Assembly: GCA_965200355.1 (NCBI GenBank)
Contig: OZ241351.1
Location: 3,348,001-3,412,000, forward strand
Reading direction: 5' to 3'
DNA length: 64,000 nt
From: Bin18 sp965200355
Lineage (GTDB): Bacteria; Desulfobacterota; Binatia; Bin18
Shown piece by piece: positions 51,497-61,196 of this stretch. The position numbers and the translations under genes were made by a program. The notes beneath the pieces were generated by a model. That model did not search any database. It saw only the letters and a program-made list of their open reading frames with translations, and had not been told where the DNA came from. The stretch's first letter is position 1. Each line of letters begins with the position of its first letter.

Positions 51497-51750
51497 GGCT
51501 CGGCCTACTTCCCATATTTTCTTGGTACGCCAACCATCATGCCGCGGTCTGCTCCGTTCTCTTCCGGTGCGAGCATCGACGCCAGAAGAGTCCGAGATTC
51601 CCGCTTGTCTTCGGGCCAGGGTCACGCTTCCCGCTTACCGGCCTTATGCCAGCGAACAGCAGCCGAATCAAGCGAGGCGGTGAGGTTTCCATTGTCAAAG
51701 CAAGGTTTTAGTGATAGGGGCTGCGTGGGATGCTGAGCGAAACGAGTCAC

Positions 51751-52290
51751 ATGAGGCGGTCTAGTGTTCTTCTGCTCGTCACCCTGCTGTTTTTTCTCCA
51801 GCCCTTCTCCTCCGTCTGTGCCAAGGAACCCTTAAAAGACAGCCTGGAGGAATTTATGACCGGCGTCCAAAAGGTCATAGAGCAGACGGAACCTGTTTTT
51901 CAAGATGACATCTTGCTGCAATGGGCGAAGCTGACCTTTGGTATCCGGCATATGACGTATATTGTGGACACCCGCAATCCAGACAAGACCCTGGGCATCG
52001 TCACTTTTACCTGTAAAGTGACACAGAGCGACTTTTTTGAGACCAAAGAGGAAGCGGAACAAGCGCCCATCAAAAATATGATTCCACGCCTGATCCCGTG
52101 TCAGGCAACCTATGAGTGGAAGGCAGACCGGTGGGAGTACACTGGTGGGGCAACCTATATCCGCGGCGGCGACTGGAAGCCCATCCCCACAGACCGCCCC
52201 GACGCCTTTCCCCAACTCTATTTCGATCTGATGAAAGGTCTCCCGACCAGCTCGCTCCGTCTCCCCAGCCGGCAAGAAGAGGTGTCATAA
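51751..52290 (+). CDS. Secreted protein of unknown function upstream of the LPS operon
   Basis: A 179-residue protein with a signal peptide (MRRSSVLLLVTLLFFLQPF..., cleavage near VCA-K). The mature part is mixed with conserved-looking WAKLTFGIRHMTYIV and CQATYEWKADRWEYTGGATYI. Not recognised. The ATG at 51730 would add 7 residues. It is 54 bp before the Gfo/Idh gene and probably first in the LPS operon. The 254 bp between it and hemW contain nothing else I can identify. Confidence 0.65.
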   Translation: MRRSSVLLLVTLLFFLQPFSSVCAKEPLKDSLEEFMTGVQKVIEQTEPVFQDDILLQWAKLTFGIRHMTYIVDTRNPDKTLGIVTFTCKVTQSDFFETKEEAEQAPIKNMIPRLIPCQATYEWKADRWEYTGGATYIRGGDWKPIPTDRPDAFPQLYFDLMKGLPTSSLRLPSRQEEVS

Positions 52291-52344
52291 GCGCACCCGT
52301 CGCAAGCCCGGTGGGTCCCGTTTGCCGATGAAAAGAATCAGCGC

Positions 52345-53334
52345 ATGGCTGACCCAAGGCTTCCTTCCCCATCGTCACCCGCTTCATCCCCGCAGGGCGT
52401 CCAACTTCGGGCCGGCGTGGTTGGGGTGGGCTATCTCGGACGCTTTCATGCCCACAAGTATGCCAACTTAGCAGACGTCGATTTAGTGGGCGTGGTTGAT
52501 ACCAATAGCGCGCGGGCTGAAGAAGTGGCCCAGGAATGTCAGACCTCAGCCCAGACCGATTATCGCCGGCTGTTTGGCAATGTCGATTGCGTCAGCATCG
52601 CCGTTCCGACCCAACTGCACGCGATCGTTGCCCAAGATTTTCTCATGCAGGGCATTGATGTTCTGGTGGAAAAGCCGCTCACAGCAACAGGCACCGCCGG
52701 CCGCCGCCTCGTTGACCTCGCGCAGGAGCGGGACTGTATACTCCAGGTTGGACATCTGGAGCGCTTTAACCCGGCGCTCCGTTCGTTGACTGGCATATTA
52801 ACAGCCCCCCGCTTTATTGAGTGCCATCGAGTCGCGCCCTTTATGGAGCGTGGAACAGATGTTGACGTGGTGCGAGATTTAATGATTCACGACTTGGACG
52901 TGATTCTCAGCTTGGTCCGCTCTCCAGTGGTGTCACGCGAGGCGTTCGGCGTCCCTGTCCTGACGGACGAGCCAGATATCGCGAATGTCCGCTTACGGTT
53001 TGCCTCGGGCTGTGTCGCGAATATCACCGCCAGCCGGGTGGCCTTCAAGCGAGAACGGAAGATGCGCGTTTTCCAGCCCGATACCTATCTTGTTGTGGAT
53101 TATGGCGCGCAGACCATTCGTCTGTGTCGCCGCGAGCCGGCCGCAAACGAGACGGTCCTGCCCAACCTCTCTTTTGAAGAGCGCACGGTAGGCGGTGAAG
53201 ACGCGCTGGAGGAAGAAATCAGAGCCTTTCTCCGTTCCGTGCAAGACCGGAGCACCCCGCTCGTCAGCGGCCTGGACGGCCTCCAAGCCCTGGAGGAAGC
53301 CGAGCGCATTATTGCCAGCTTGGAGATTCCCTAG
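52345..53334 (+). CDS. Gfo/Idh/MocA oxidoreductase in the lipid A operon
   Basis: A 329-residue NAD(P)-dependent enzyme. The Rossmann motif is GVVGVGYLGRFHAHKYA and the catalytic lysine motif is LVEKPLT. Gfo/Idh proteins of this kind are often found beside lpxB. One known function is GnnA, the UDP-GlcNAc 3-dehydrogenase of the 3-amino lipid A pathway, but no GnnB aminotransferase is present in the window. Its last base overlaps the lpxB start. Confidence 0.85.
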   Translation: MADPRLPSPSSPASSPQGVQLRAGVVGVGYLGRFHAHKYANLADVDLVGVVDTNSARAEEVAQECQTSAQTDYRRLFGNVDCVSIAVPTQLHAIVAQDFLMQGIDVLVEKPLTATGTAGRRLVDLAQERDCILQVGHLERFNPALRSLTGILTAPRFIECHRVAPFMERGTDVDVVRDLMIHDLDVILSLVRSPVVSREAFGVPVLTDEPDIANVRLRFASGCVANITASRVAFKRERKMRVFQPDTYLVVDYGAQTIRLCRREPAANETVLPNLSFEERTVGGEDALEEEIRAFLRSVQDRSTPLVSGLDGLQALEEAERIIASLEIP

Positions 53335-54479
53335 TGCGGATTCTGCTCGTGGCTGGGGAAGCGTCGGGTGACGTACACGGAGCCGACCTGGTCTCAGCCC
53401 TGAAGGCCCAACACGCACGCCTTGACGTCTTTGGGGTCGGTGGGCCGGCCCTGCGCGCGAGCGGTATGCAGACCGTGGTTGATTCGGCTGCCATCGCCGG
53501 TATGGGCTTATTTGAGGCGGCCGATAAGCTGACCGCCTTGGTGCGGACCTATCGCACCCTGACCCGTATCCTGCGTACCTGTCCTCCAGATTTGCTGGTG
53601 CTGATTGATTTTCCAGAGTTTAATCTGCGCCTGGCCAAAGTTGCCAAGCAAGTCAAGGTGCCGGTTTTTTATTATATCAGCCCTCAGGTCTGGGCCTGGC
53701 GGAGGAAGCGCGTCTATACCATTGCCAAGCGGGTGGACCTGCTGGCCGCCGTGTTTCCGTTTGAGCCGGACTTTTATGCCAGGCATGGCTGCTCAGTGGA
53801 ATTTGTGGGCCATCCGCTGGTTGGGCGCGTCCGGCCAAGCCGTTCTCGGAACGAGACCCTCCGGCTGTACCAGCTCGACCCCGCTCGGCGGACCATCGTC
53901 CTGCTGCCCGGCAGTCGGACGCAAGAGGTGCGCTATCTGCTCCCGCTGCTACTGCGCGCCACAACCACTCTGGGCGATACGTATCAATTTATTCTTGCCC
54001 TCGCCCCAACGCTTGACCGCGACCACATCGCAACGCTCATCCGTCCCCACTCAGCCGCAGTGCGGATTGTTCAAGGGGATACCTATAATGTCGCGCAGGC
54101 CGCTGACTTGGCGCTCGTGGCGTCTGGTACGGCGACGCTGGAGATGGCGCTCCTCGAACGGCCCATGGTGATTGTGTATCGCCTGGCACCAGTGACCTAT
54201 GCCCTGGCCCGTTTGTTTGTGCGCGTCCCCTTCATCGGTATGCCCAATCTCATTGCCGAGCGGCAGGTTGTGCCCGAGTTGATTCAAAGCGCAGTCACAC
54301 CCGAGCGCATTGCCGCGGAGGCGCAGCGGTTGCTAACCGATGCACGGGCATATAGCGTTGCCCAAGCCGGGTTGCGAGAGGTACGGACGAAGCTCGGGGA
54401 GCCCGGAGCCGCCAAACGTGCGGCGGACTTGATTTTCAATTTATTGGCCCAACGCTCATTGCGTCTCGCGGAGTTATGA
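53334..54479 (+). CDS. lpxB: Lipid-A-disaccharide synthase
   Basis: A 381-residue GT19 protein with a GTG start overlapping the previous stop. Signatures are AGEASGDVHG near the N-terminus, VLIDFPEFN(L), ISPQVWAWR, and GTATLEMAL. It links UDP-diacylglucosamine and lipid X to the lipid A disaccharide at the inner membrane. It overlaps msbA by 4 bp (ATGA). Confidence 0.95.
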   Translation: MRILLVAGEASGDVHGADLVSALKAQHARLDVFGVGGPALRASGMQTVVDSAAIAGMGLFEAADKLTALVRTYRTLTRILRTCPPDLLVLIDFPEFNLRLAKVAKQVKVPVFYYISPQVWAWRRKRVYTIAKRVDLLAAVFPFEPDFYARHGCSVEFVGHPLVGRVRPSRSRNETLRLYQLDPARRTIVLLPGSRTQEVRYLLPLLLRATTTLGDTYQFILALAPTLDRDHIATLIRPHSAAVRIVQGDTYNVAQAADLALVASGTATLEMALLERPMVIVYRLAPVTYALARLFVRVPFIGMPNLIAERQVVPELIQSAVTPERIAAEAQRLLTDARAYSVAQAGLREVRTKLGEPGAAKRAADLIFNLLAQRSLRLAEL

Positions 54480-56215
54480 CTGTTTATCGGCGGCTGCTGT
54501 TCTATTTGCGCCCCTATCTCTACCGCGCGTTTCTCCCCGCCGTCGTCTGTATGGTCTTATTCAGCGCCACAAACGGCGTGCTGCCCTTTCTGGTCGAATA
54601 TGTGTTTGACGATATTTTTGCTGACAAGGACCTCACCGCCCTCAAGACCCTGCCCCTCATTATTATCCTGACCTTCAGTCTGCGCAGCGCGTGTAATTTT
54701 GGCCATATCTATCTGATGGAATACGTGGGCCAACGGATCGTTGAGGATTTGCGCAATACCCTGAACGCCCATCTCCAATCGCTCTCGCTGTCCTTTTTCC
54801 AGCGCCACCCAACCGGGACCCTGATCTCGCGGGTGACAAATGACACCCTGCTCGTCCGCCAAGCGCTGACCCAGGCCACGGCCTCAATGATGCGGGATGC
54901 GACCACCCTGCTCGTCCTGGTCACGGTCGCGTTCAGCAAGGATTGGGTTCTCGCCAGTATCGCCTTCATTGCCTTTCCCGCCACTATCCTGCCGCTCATG
55001 CGGATCTATCAGAAGGTCCGTCGTTTGAGTCGCAAAGGCCAAGGCTCTCTCGGCTATTTGTCAGCATTGTTGCAAGAAACCATCCAGGGAACACGGGTGG
55101 TCAAAGCCTTTGGGATGGAAGACTATGAACGCCAACGCTTTGCCGACGAAAATCACCGGCTGTATCAGCACGCTATTCGAGCCGGACGCCTCAAGGCATT
55201 TGTGCCCTCCATGGTCGAACTCCTGGCCGCGTGTGGTATTGCCGGGGTGGTCTGGTATGGGGGGCTGAGCGTCATTGAGGGCGGGCGGACCCAGGGCGAA
55301 TTTGTGGCCTTTCTGACGGCCATGCTGCTGATCTATCAGCCCTTTAAGCACCTCACCCGAACGCAGACCGCGGTCCAAAACGGATTGGCTGGAGCAGAGC
55401 GCTTGTTTGAGGTCTTGGACGAGTGCGGCGATGTCCAAGAACGACCACCGGCCCACCACCTGTCAGGCTTTGGGCGACAGGTCCAGTTCCACGCCGTCTC
55501 CTTTCGCTATCAAAAGGAATGGGTCTTACGGCATGTCAATCTCACCATCGCCGCCGGCCAGGTCGTGGCCTTGGTCGGTCCCAGCGGGGGCGGCAAGAGT
55601 ACCCTGGCCGACTTGATTCCGCGCTTCTACGATGTCAGTGAAGGACAGATCACTATAGACGGAACAGACCTCCGCGACCTGACGCTCGCCTCGCTGCGCG
55701 CCCAGATTGCCGTTGTCACCCAGGCGACTTTTTTGTTTAATGACACGGTGCGCAATAATATCGCCTACGGGATGCCGCACCGGCCTGAGGCCGAGATTAT
55801 TGCCGCGGCCACGGCCGCCCATGCCCACGACTTCATCATGGCGCTCCCGGAAGGATACGCCACCCAGGTCGGCGAGCTGGGGGTGCGGCTGTCCGGCGGC
55901 CAGCGCCAACGCCTCGCTATTGCGCGAGCGCTGTTGAAAAACGCCCCGTTGTTGATCCTTGATGAGGCTACCTCTTCACTCGATAACGAATCAGAACGCC
56001 TCGTCCAAGACGCCATCGAACGCCTGATGGTTGGGCGGACCGTGCTCGTCATTGCCCACCGCTTGTCCACCATTCGGCAGGCCGACCGGATTGTGGTCTT
56101 AGACAACGGCCATATTCTGGAAGAGGGGCCGCATGAAGAACTCCTGGCCCGGAATACTCACTACCGACGCCTGTATGAGCTCCAGTTCCGCGCCGAGCCA
56201 CGTTCGGCGGCCTGA
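54476..56215 (+). CDS. msbA: Lipid A export ABC transporter MsbA
   Basis: A 579-residue half transporter: six helices in the first 320 residues, then an ATPase domain with Walker A GPSGGGKST, the signature LSGGQRQR, and Walker B LLILDEATSSLD. MsbA flips core-lipid A to the periplasmic face. Its position after lpxB and before waaA supports this over a generic multidrug exporter. Confidence 0.93.
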   Translation: MTVYRRLLFYLRPYLYRAFLPAVVCMVLFSATNGVLPFLVEYVFDDIFADKDLTALKTLPLIIILTFSLRSACNFGHIYLMEYVGQRIVEDLRNTLNAHLQSLSLSFFQRHPTGTLISRVTNDTLLVRQALTQATASMMRDATTLLVLVTVAFSKDWVLASIAFIAFPATILPLMRIYQKVRRLSRKGQGSLGYLSALLQETIQGTRVVKAFGMEDYERQRFADENHRLYQHAIRAGRLKAFVPSMVELLAACGIAGVVWYGGLSVIEGGRTQGEFVAFLTAMLLIYQPFKHLTRTQTAVQNGLAGAERLFEVLDECGDVQERPPAHHLSGFGRQVQFHAVSFRYQKEWVLRHVNLTIAAGQVVALVGPSGGGKSTLADLIPRFYDVSEGQITIDGTDLRDLTLASLRAQIAVVTQATFLFNDTVRNNIAYGMPHRPEAEIIAAATAAHAHDFIMALPEGYATQVGELGVRLSGGQRQRLAIARALLKNAPLLILDEATSSLDNESERLVQDAIERLMVGRTVLVIAHRLSTIRQADRIVVLDNGHILEEGPHEELLARNTHYRRLYELQFRAEPRSAA

Positions 56216-56958
56216 TGCCTATGCGCGATTCAACTCAGCCTTCTTCCCGGCCGGCCGGGGCTGACGCTGCACCCCAGCCGTTCAGCCGGCAGCCACGCTT
56301 CTCATGCGGGGAAGAGATGAAAATCCGTATCTGGGCCAACCTCGCCTTTGCCCTGCTCTGGTTGCTTAGGATAACGACCAGAAAAGACTATATTGGCGCG
56401 GATGATTTGTTTGCCCGCTGGCAGCGGGGGGAACAGGTCATCATGGCCTTCTGGCATAGTCGCATTGTGCTCATGCGCTTTGGCTATCGCGGTTCAAGGG
56501 CCTGCGTCATGAATAGTATCCATCGTGATGGAGAAATTATGACCCGCGTGCTCAAGCGCTTTGGGATTGCCGCCGTCCGAGGCTCGTCTTCGCGCGGTTG
56601 GGTGGGTGGGCTCAAAGGGATGGTGGAGGCGTATCGACTCGGCTACGACCTCATCGTTGTTCCGGACGGACCCCGTGGGCCATATCAGCACGCCAAATCC
56701 GGCGTCCTGCAACTCGCCCGGGCCACTGGCGCCCTCGTGTATCCGACCACGTATAGCGCGGCCTGGCATATAAGAATCGGGAGTTGGGACCGGCTCATGA
56801 TTCCCTTCCCTTTTAGCCGCGTCGTCTACGTGGTGGGGCCACCGCTCTTCATTCCAGCAGATACGACCCCGGCACAACTGGAACAGAAGCGCCAAGAGCT
56901 GGAAGAGCGTTTGCGGACCATCACGGAACAGGCCGACACGTATTTCGAGCCCGCATGA
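56215..56958 (+). CDS. DUF374 lysophospholipid acyltransferase-like protein
   Basis: A 247-residue protein starting at ATG 56215, overlapping the msbA TGA by one base; an internal ATG at 56317 with GGGGAAGAG upstream fits the family better. The family features are AFWHSRI (HX4D/E-like acyltransferase motif), NSIHRDGEI, RGSSSRGWVGG and VVPDGPRGP. These DUF374 proteins occur in many LPS operons and probably acylate lipid A or its precursor. Confidence 0.82.
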   Translation: MPMRDSTQPSSRPAGADAAPQPFSRQPRFSCGEEMKIRIWANLAFALLWLLRITTRKDYIGADDLFARWQRGEQVIMAFWHSRIVLMRFGYRGSRACVMNSIHRDGEIMTRVLKRFGIAAVRGSSSRGWVGGLKGMVEAYRLGYDLIVVPDGPRGPYQHAKSGVLQLARATGALVYPTTYSAAWHIRIGSWDRLMIPFPFSRVVYVVGPPLFIPADTTPAQLEQKRQELEERLRTITEQADTYFEPA

Positions 56959-58259
56959 GCCTGGCTGTCTACAACGTCTTTTTGACGGTTCTGCTGGTGG
57001 TCGCGTGTCCTTTTGCGCTCATAGCGCTCATGCTGAAGCCACGCTATCGCCTCGGCCTGGGGCAACGGCTCGGCCGTCTGCCCTCAGACCTGCTCAAGCT
57101 GACACGGCAGACGAAGCCGTTCTGGCTGCACGCGCCTTCCGTGGGTGAACTCCTCGCTACGCGGCCCTTCTTATCCGCCCTCAAGGCGCACTTTCCAGAC
57201 ACGCCGCTGGTGGTTTCGGTGCTAACCGCAACCGCCTACCACACCGCAACCGAGCGCTGTCCTGAAGCAGATGGGGTCTTCTATTTCCCCCTCGACCATC
57301 CGCTTGTGAGTCGCCACGTCCTCAAGCGGGTCGGACCACAAGCCTTCTTTTTCACCGAAACAGAGGTCTGGCCGAATATATTAGCCAGTCTGGCCCGTCA
57401 GCAGATACCGGCCCTCCTGGTCAGCGGTCGCTTTTCCAGACGCGCCCAACAGCGCTATGGCCTACTCTCCCTGCTCTTTCGTCCCATCCTGCGGGGCATT
57501 ACCGCGTGCTGCATGCAGACCCAGGAAGATGCGCAACGCCTGATTGCCGCCGGCGCGGATGCCCAACGGGTGCAGGTCACAGGGAATTTCAAGGTTGACG
57601 GAGTACAGAGCAGCGGAGAGGCGGGCGCGGCCCTCTTAGCCCAGGCCGGTTTTCGTGGCCGTCCAGTCCTGATTGGCGCAAGCACGCATGATTCTGAAGA
57701 AGCCATACTACTTCAGGCCGTTCGAGATCTGCGGAACCATCTTCCGCACCTGCTCTTACTGCTCGCCCCCCGTCATCCCGAGCGTTTTTCTCATGTCGAG
57801 GCGTTATTACAGCGGCAGGGGTGGCGCTATATGAAACGAAGCGCGTCCTCTGCGCCGGCCCCGCCTGACACCGAGGTCTTTCTCTTAGACACGCTCGGAG
57901 AGCTGGCCTGTTTTTATGCCGGGGCGTCTCTGGTCTTTGTGGGCGGCAGTCTGATCCAAGGTCCTGGCGGGCATAGTATGATTGAACCGGCCTTAGCCGG
58001 CGTTCCGGTCTGTTTTGGGCCGTATACGCATAATTTTTCGTCGATTGTCGTAGCGCTCAAAAAGGCCCGGGCCGGAATTGAAATTAACGACGCGCGCAGT
58101 GTGTATGAGACGGCCCTCCCCTTGCTGACCGATGCCAGCTTGCGATACCAGACAGGAGAGCGAGCCCGCCACACCATTGAGCAGCAACAAGGGGCGGTTG
58201 AACGGACCGTCAGCGTTGTCCTCCAGCACTGTCCGCCCGGCGCGCCTTCCCATCGGTAA
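56955..58259 (+). CDS. waaA: Kdo transferase
   Basis: A 434-residue GT30 membrane-associated enzyme with an N-terminal helix. The motifs are HAPSVGEL (catalytic Glu), FFTETEVWPN, and GGSLIQGPGGHSMIEPALAGVPV near the C-terminus. It transfers one or more Kdo residues to lipid IVA. It overlaps the preceding gene by 4 bp. Confidence 0.94.
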   Translation: MSLAVYNVFLTVLLVVACPFALIALMLKPRYRLGLGQRLGRLPSDLLKLTRQTKPFWLHAPSVGELLATRPFLSALKAHFPDTPLVVSVLTATAYHTATERCPEADGVFYFPLDHPLVSRHVLKRVGPQAFFFTETEVWPNILASLARQQIPALLVSGRFSRRAQQRYGLLSLLFRPILRGITACCMQTQEDAQRLIAAGADAQRVQVTGNFKVDGVQSSGEAGAALLAQAGFRGRPVLIGASTHDSEEAILLQAVRDLRNHLPHLLLLLAPRHPERFSHVEALLQRQGWRYMKRSASSAPAPPDTEVFLLDTLGELACFYAGASLVFVGGSLIQGPGGHSMIEPALAGVPVCFGPYTHNFSSIVVALKKARAGIEINDARSVYETALPLLTDASLRYQTGERARHTIEQQQGAVERTVSVVLQHCPPGAPSHR

Positions 58260-58260
58260 T

Positions 58261-59358
58261 ATGCCTATGGTTGCTCTCCAGAGTCTCGTCCAAAAAATCT
58301 GGACCCGTCAGGGTTGCCTTGGCAGGGTGGGCTGGCTGGTGGCCGTTCCCTTCTCACTCCTGTTCTCGACCGGCGTCCGCGTCCGTAATTTTTTATATGA
58401 GCGTGGGGTCCTTCGCCGGGAGCGGCTTCCTCTCCATATCATCAGCGTGGGCAACCTGACCGTCGGCGGAACGGGGAAGACGCCCTTTGTGCTCTGGCTG
58501 GCGCGTTTGCTGCACGCCCAGCATTACCGGGTGGCCATTCTCTCAAGAGGGTATAAGGGCAAGAATAAGGGAGTCACCCTCGTGGGCAGGGACGGTCGTG
58601 CACTAGCAACACCGGAAGAGGTCGGAGACGAAGCCGTTATGCTGGCCAGAACCTTTTCCGGCGTTGTGCTGGCCGGGCGCGACCGTGTCCGAGCGGCCCG
58701 ACTCGCACAAAAAGCCTACGACGTTGAGGTCGTGATTCTGGATGACGGCTTTCAGTATCGACGTTTAGACCGCAGCCTCGATATCCTGCTGCTTCACGCC
58801 GGGCAAAGAGCGACCACGGGGTGGTTGCTCCCTGCTGGCCCATTCCGCGAATCGTCTGCCGCTATCCGTCGAGCCGACTTGGTCGTTGTGACAAAGGGAG
58901 AGACAGTGCACGCTCAGCCCGACTCCGCCGCGGCCCTGCCTGGACAGGAGCAACCCCTCTTTTTTGCGAATCTGCGCCCGACTGCCCTGATTCACTCTGT
59001 ACGTGGGGAGTGGCAAGAGAAGCCGGTCTTCTTGTTGGCGCATAAGAAAGTGCTGGTCGTGAGTGGCGTGGCCGTTCCCGCCCTGTTCCACCGTTTTGTC
59101 AGAGAGGCAGAAGCGGAAATGACACAGGTGATGGTATTTCCAGACCATCACCTCTATACACAGAGAGACTGGCAGAAGATGCTATTAGCCAGCCGTGGGT
59201 GTGATTTCGTGGTGACAACAGAAAAAGACCTCGTGAAGCTTGAAAAGTTTCCATTTGCCACCAGTCAGCTCGTTGCGCTCCGTATCACTATGGAGGTCAA
59301 CGAGGTCGAGCAGTTCCTCGGGTGCATTGCGTCGCAACTTGAAGGAAGAGGAAAGTAA
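58261..59358 (+). CDS. lpxK: Tetraacyldisaccharide 4'-kinase
   Basis: A 365-residue kinase with an N-terminal membrane helix and Walker A GNLTVGGTGKTP at 64-75, followed by SRGYKG, the DEA motif in VGDEAVML, and DDGFQYRRLDRSLDI. It phosphorylates the 4' position of the lipid A disaccharide. ATG 58261 is 1 bp after the waaA stop. Confidence 0.94.
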   Translation: MPMVALQSLVQKIWTRQGCLGRVGWLVAVPFSLLFSTGVRVRNFLYERGVLRRERLPLHIISVGNLTVGGTGKTPFVLWLARLLHAQHYRVAILSRGYKGKNKGVTLVGRDGRALATPEEVGDEAVMLARTFSGVVLAGRDRVRAARLAQKAYDVEVVILDDGFQYRRLDRSLDILLLHAGQRATTGWLLPAGPFRESSAAIRRADLVVVTKGETVHAQPDSAAALPGQEQPLFFANLRPTALIHSVRGEWQEKPVFLLAHKKVLVVSGVAVPALFHRFVREAEAEMTQVMVFPDHHLYTQRDWQKMLLASRGCDFVVTTEKDLVKLEKFPFATSQLVALRITMEVNEVEQFLGCIASQLEGRGK

Positions 59359-59379
59359 AAAACGGACAGGAGGAGCACC

Positions 59380-60117
59380 ATGGCCGCTCCGTTCCTTATG
59401 CAAGCCGTTTCTGACCTATTGGCTGATATTCCTGACGAGGGGAAAACCCTGCTCGATATTAGCTGTAAAGAGGGGGATGTTTTAGCCTCGCTCCAACATC
59501 GCCGTTTCAGGCTCAGTGGGACCAACTTTGAAGCCAGCGGACCGGACAAGCACGGGATTCCCATTGATTACGGCGTGGACCTGCGAGGACGGCTTCCCTA
59601 CGACGATGCAAGTTTTGATGTTGTTTTGCTGATTGAGGTCATTGAGCACCTCTCCGACCACCAAGCCGCACTGGGCGAGCTGGCCCGGATTCTCAAACCC
59701 GGCGGGGTGTGTATTCTGACCACACCCAATGTGATGCGCCTGAACTCGCGGGTCCATTTTATGCTCAGCGGATACCACAAGACCAAGCGGCGCTTTATTC
59801 CGTTTGAGACGCCCCTCACCCAGGCCCATCGGTTTCACAACTATCCGATTGAACTCCCCATTTTATATTATCTGTGCAAGCAAAACGGGCTGCGGCTGGA
59901 ATGCCTGGGGCACAGCAAGGTCAAGCTCTACTCGCGTTTCTTGCTCGTGACGCTGGGCTTACCCGTGCTGGCCTATACGTGGTACACGCTGTGGGTCCGC
60001 GAGAAAAGTTCGGTCCAACGCCAGGAGAACCGCAAGCTGCTGCGCTGGCTGTGTCACCCCCGCCTGCTGCTGGAAGACAATTTAGTATTGCGACTCCAGA
60101 AAGTGGAGACCACCTGA
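59380..60117 (+). CDS. Class I SAM-dependent methyltransferase in the LPS operon
   Basis: A 245-residue protein with a weak motif I (LLDISCKEGDVLA) and a good motif IV region (DVVLLIEVIEHLSDHQ). The C-terminal third has a membrane-like segment (LLVTLGLPVLAYTWYTLWV). AGGAGGAG precedes the ATG. Its last base overlaps the waaF start. It probably methylates a sugar or lipid of the envelope. Position in the operon is the main support. Confidence 0.78.
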   Translation: MAAPFLMQAVSDLLADIPDEGKTLLDISCKEGDVLASLQHRRFRLSGTNFEASGPDKHGIPIDYGVDLRGRLPYDDASFDVVLLIEVIEHLSDHQAALGELARILKPGGVCILTTPNVMRLNSRVHFMLSGYHKTKRRFIPFETPLTQAHRFHNYPIELPILYYLCKQNGLRLECLGHSKVKLYSRFLLVTLGLPVLAYTWYTLWVREKSSVQRQENRKLLRWLCHPRLLLEDNLVLRLQKVETT

Positions 60118-61196
60118 TGGCGCGTCTCCTCGTTGCCCAGACCGGTTTTCTTGGAGACGTGGTGCTGACCACGCCGCTCCTCAGCACGCTTCGACGCGCA
60201 CTCGACCCGGAAATGCTGACCGTCCTCACCACTCCTCAAGCGCGCCCGCTGGTCCAAGACCATCCCGCCGTGGACCAGGTTCTCATCGACAGCAAGCGTG
60301 GGGACGACCGCGGGTTTTTCGGGATGCTCCACACGGCCCGGCGGCTTCGAAGCCAGCGGTTTACGCTGGCGGTTGCGCCGCATAAATCCTTTCGGACGGC
60401 GCTGCTGCTGGCCCTGGCTGGCATCCCGCACCGCGTGGGATTTCGCCAAAGCCCTGGTTGGTTCTTGTATCACCAGGCTACACCGCGCGACCCCGACCGG
60501 CACGAAGTTGAGCGTATTTTGTGCCTGATGCGCGCCTTCGGCCTTGAGCCCGAATCCTGCGACCGGACACCCTATGTCGCCTATCACCCAGCCGTCCAGA
60601 CCAACGTTCGACGGCTCCTTGACAACGCCCGGATTGCCGCCTCTGACCCAGTGTTTGTGGTGTGTCCAGGCTCGGTCTGGTATACGAAACGGTGGACAGC
60701 GACAGGCTATAGTGCCGTCGTGCGCGCGCTGGCCCGACATTACGGGCGTGTCGTGGTGTGCGGTGGCCCAGATGACGTGCCCATAGCCCGGGAGATTGAA
60801 GAGCAGGCCCAGGGAGCGCACCTGCTCAACCTGGTTGGTCAGGCCGACCTGCAAACGTGTATGGCCCTTATTGATCGAGCCCAGGTTGTTATTAGCAATG
60901 ACAGTGCGCCTATGCACCTTGCCGTTGCCCGGCAGGTTCCGGTGGTGGCGATCTTTTGCGCCACCACGCCAGGTCTCGGGTATGGGCCGTACAGCGACCG
61001 TGCGGTGGTCGTTGAAGCCAAGGATTTGTTTTGTCGTCCCTGCCGGCGGCACGGTGGCCCTTCCTGCCCGCGTGGTACGGAAGCGTGTATGCAGAACATC
61101 ACGGCTCGTGACGTGTTAGCCGGTGTTGATACGCTGCTCAAACGCTCCGACGCTTCGGCCGGTGCCAATCAGCCACAGCCACTAGAGAGCCCATGA
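60117..61196 (+). CDS. waaF: LPS heptosyltransferase II-like
   Basis: A 359-residue GT9 protein from ATG 60117. TGFLGDVVLTTPLLSTLR at the N-terminus, the nucleotide-binding PGSVWYTKRWTATGYS, and the ISNDSAPMHLAVA region with a Cys-rich C-terminal loop (CRPCRRHGG) match WaaF. It transfers the second heptose of the inner core. The next small gene overlaps its stop by 4 bp. Confidence 0.88.
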   Translation: MARLLVAQTGFLGDVVLTTPLLSTLRRALDPEMLTVLTTPQARPLVQDHPAVDQVLIDSKRGDDRGFFGMLHTARRLRSQRFTLAVAPHKSFRTALLLALAGIPHRVGFRQSPGWFLYHQATPRDPDRHEVERILCLMRAFGLEPESCDRTPYVAYHPAVQTNVRRLLDNARIAASDPVFVVCPGSVWYTKRWTATGYSAVVRALARHYGRVVVCGGPDDVPIAREIEEQAQGAHLLNLVGQADLQTCMALIDRAQVVISNDSAPMHLAVARQVPVVAIFCATTPGLGYGPYSDRAVVVEAKDLFCRPCRRHGGPSCPRGTEACMQNITARDVLAGVDTLLKRSDASAGANQPQPLESP

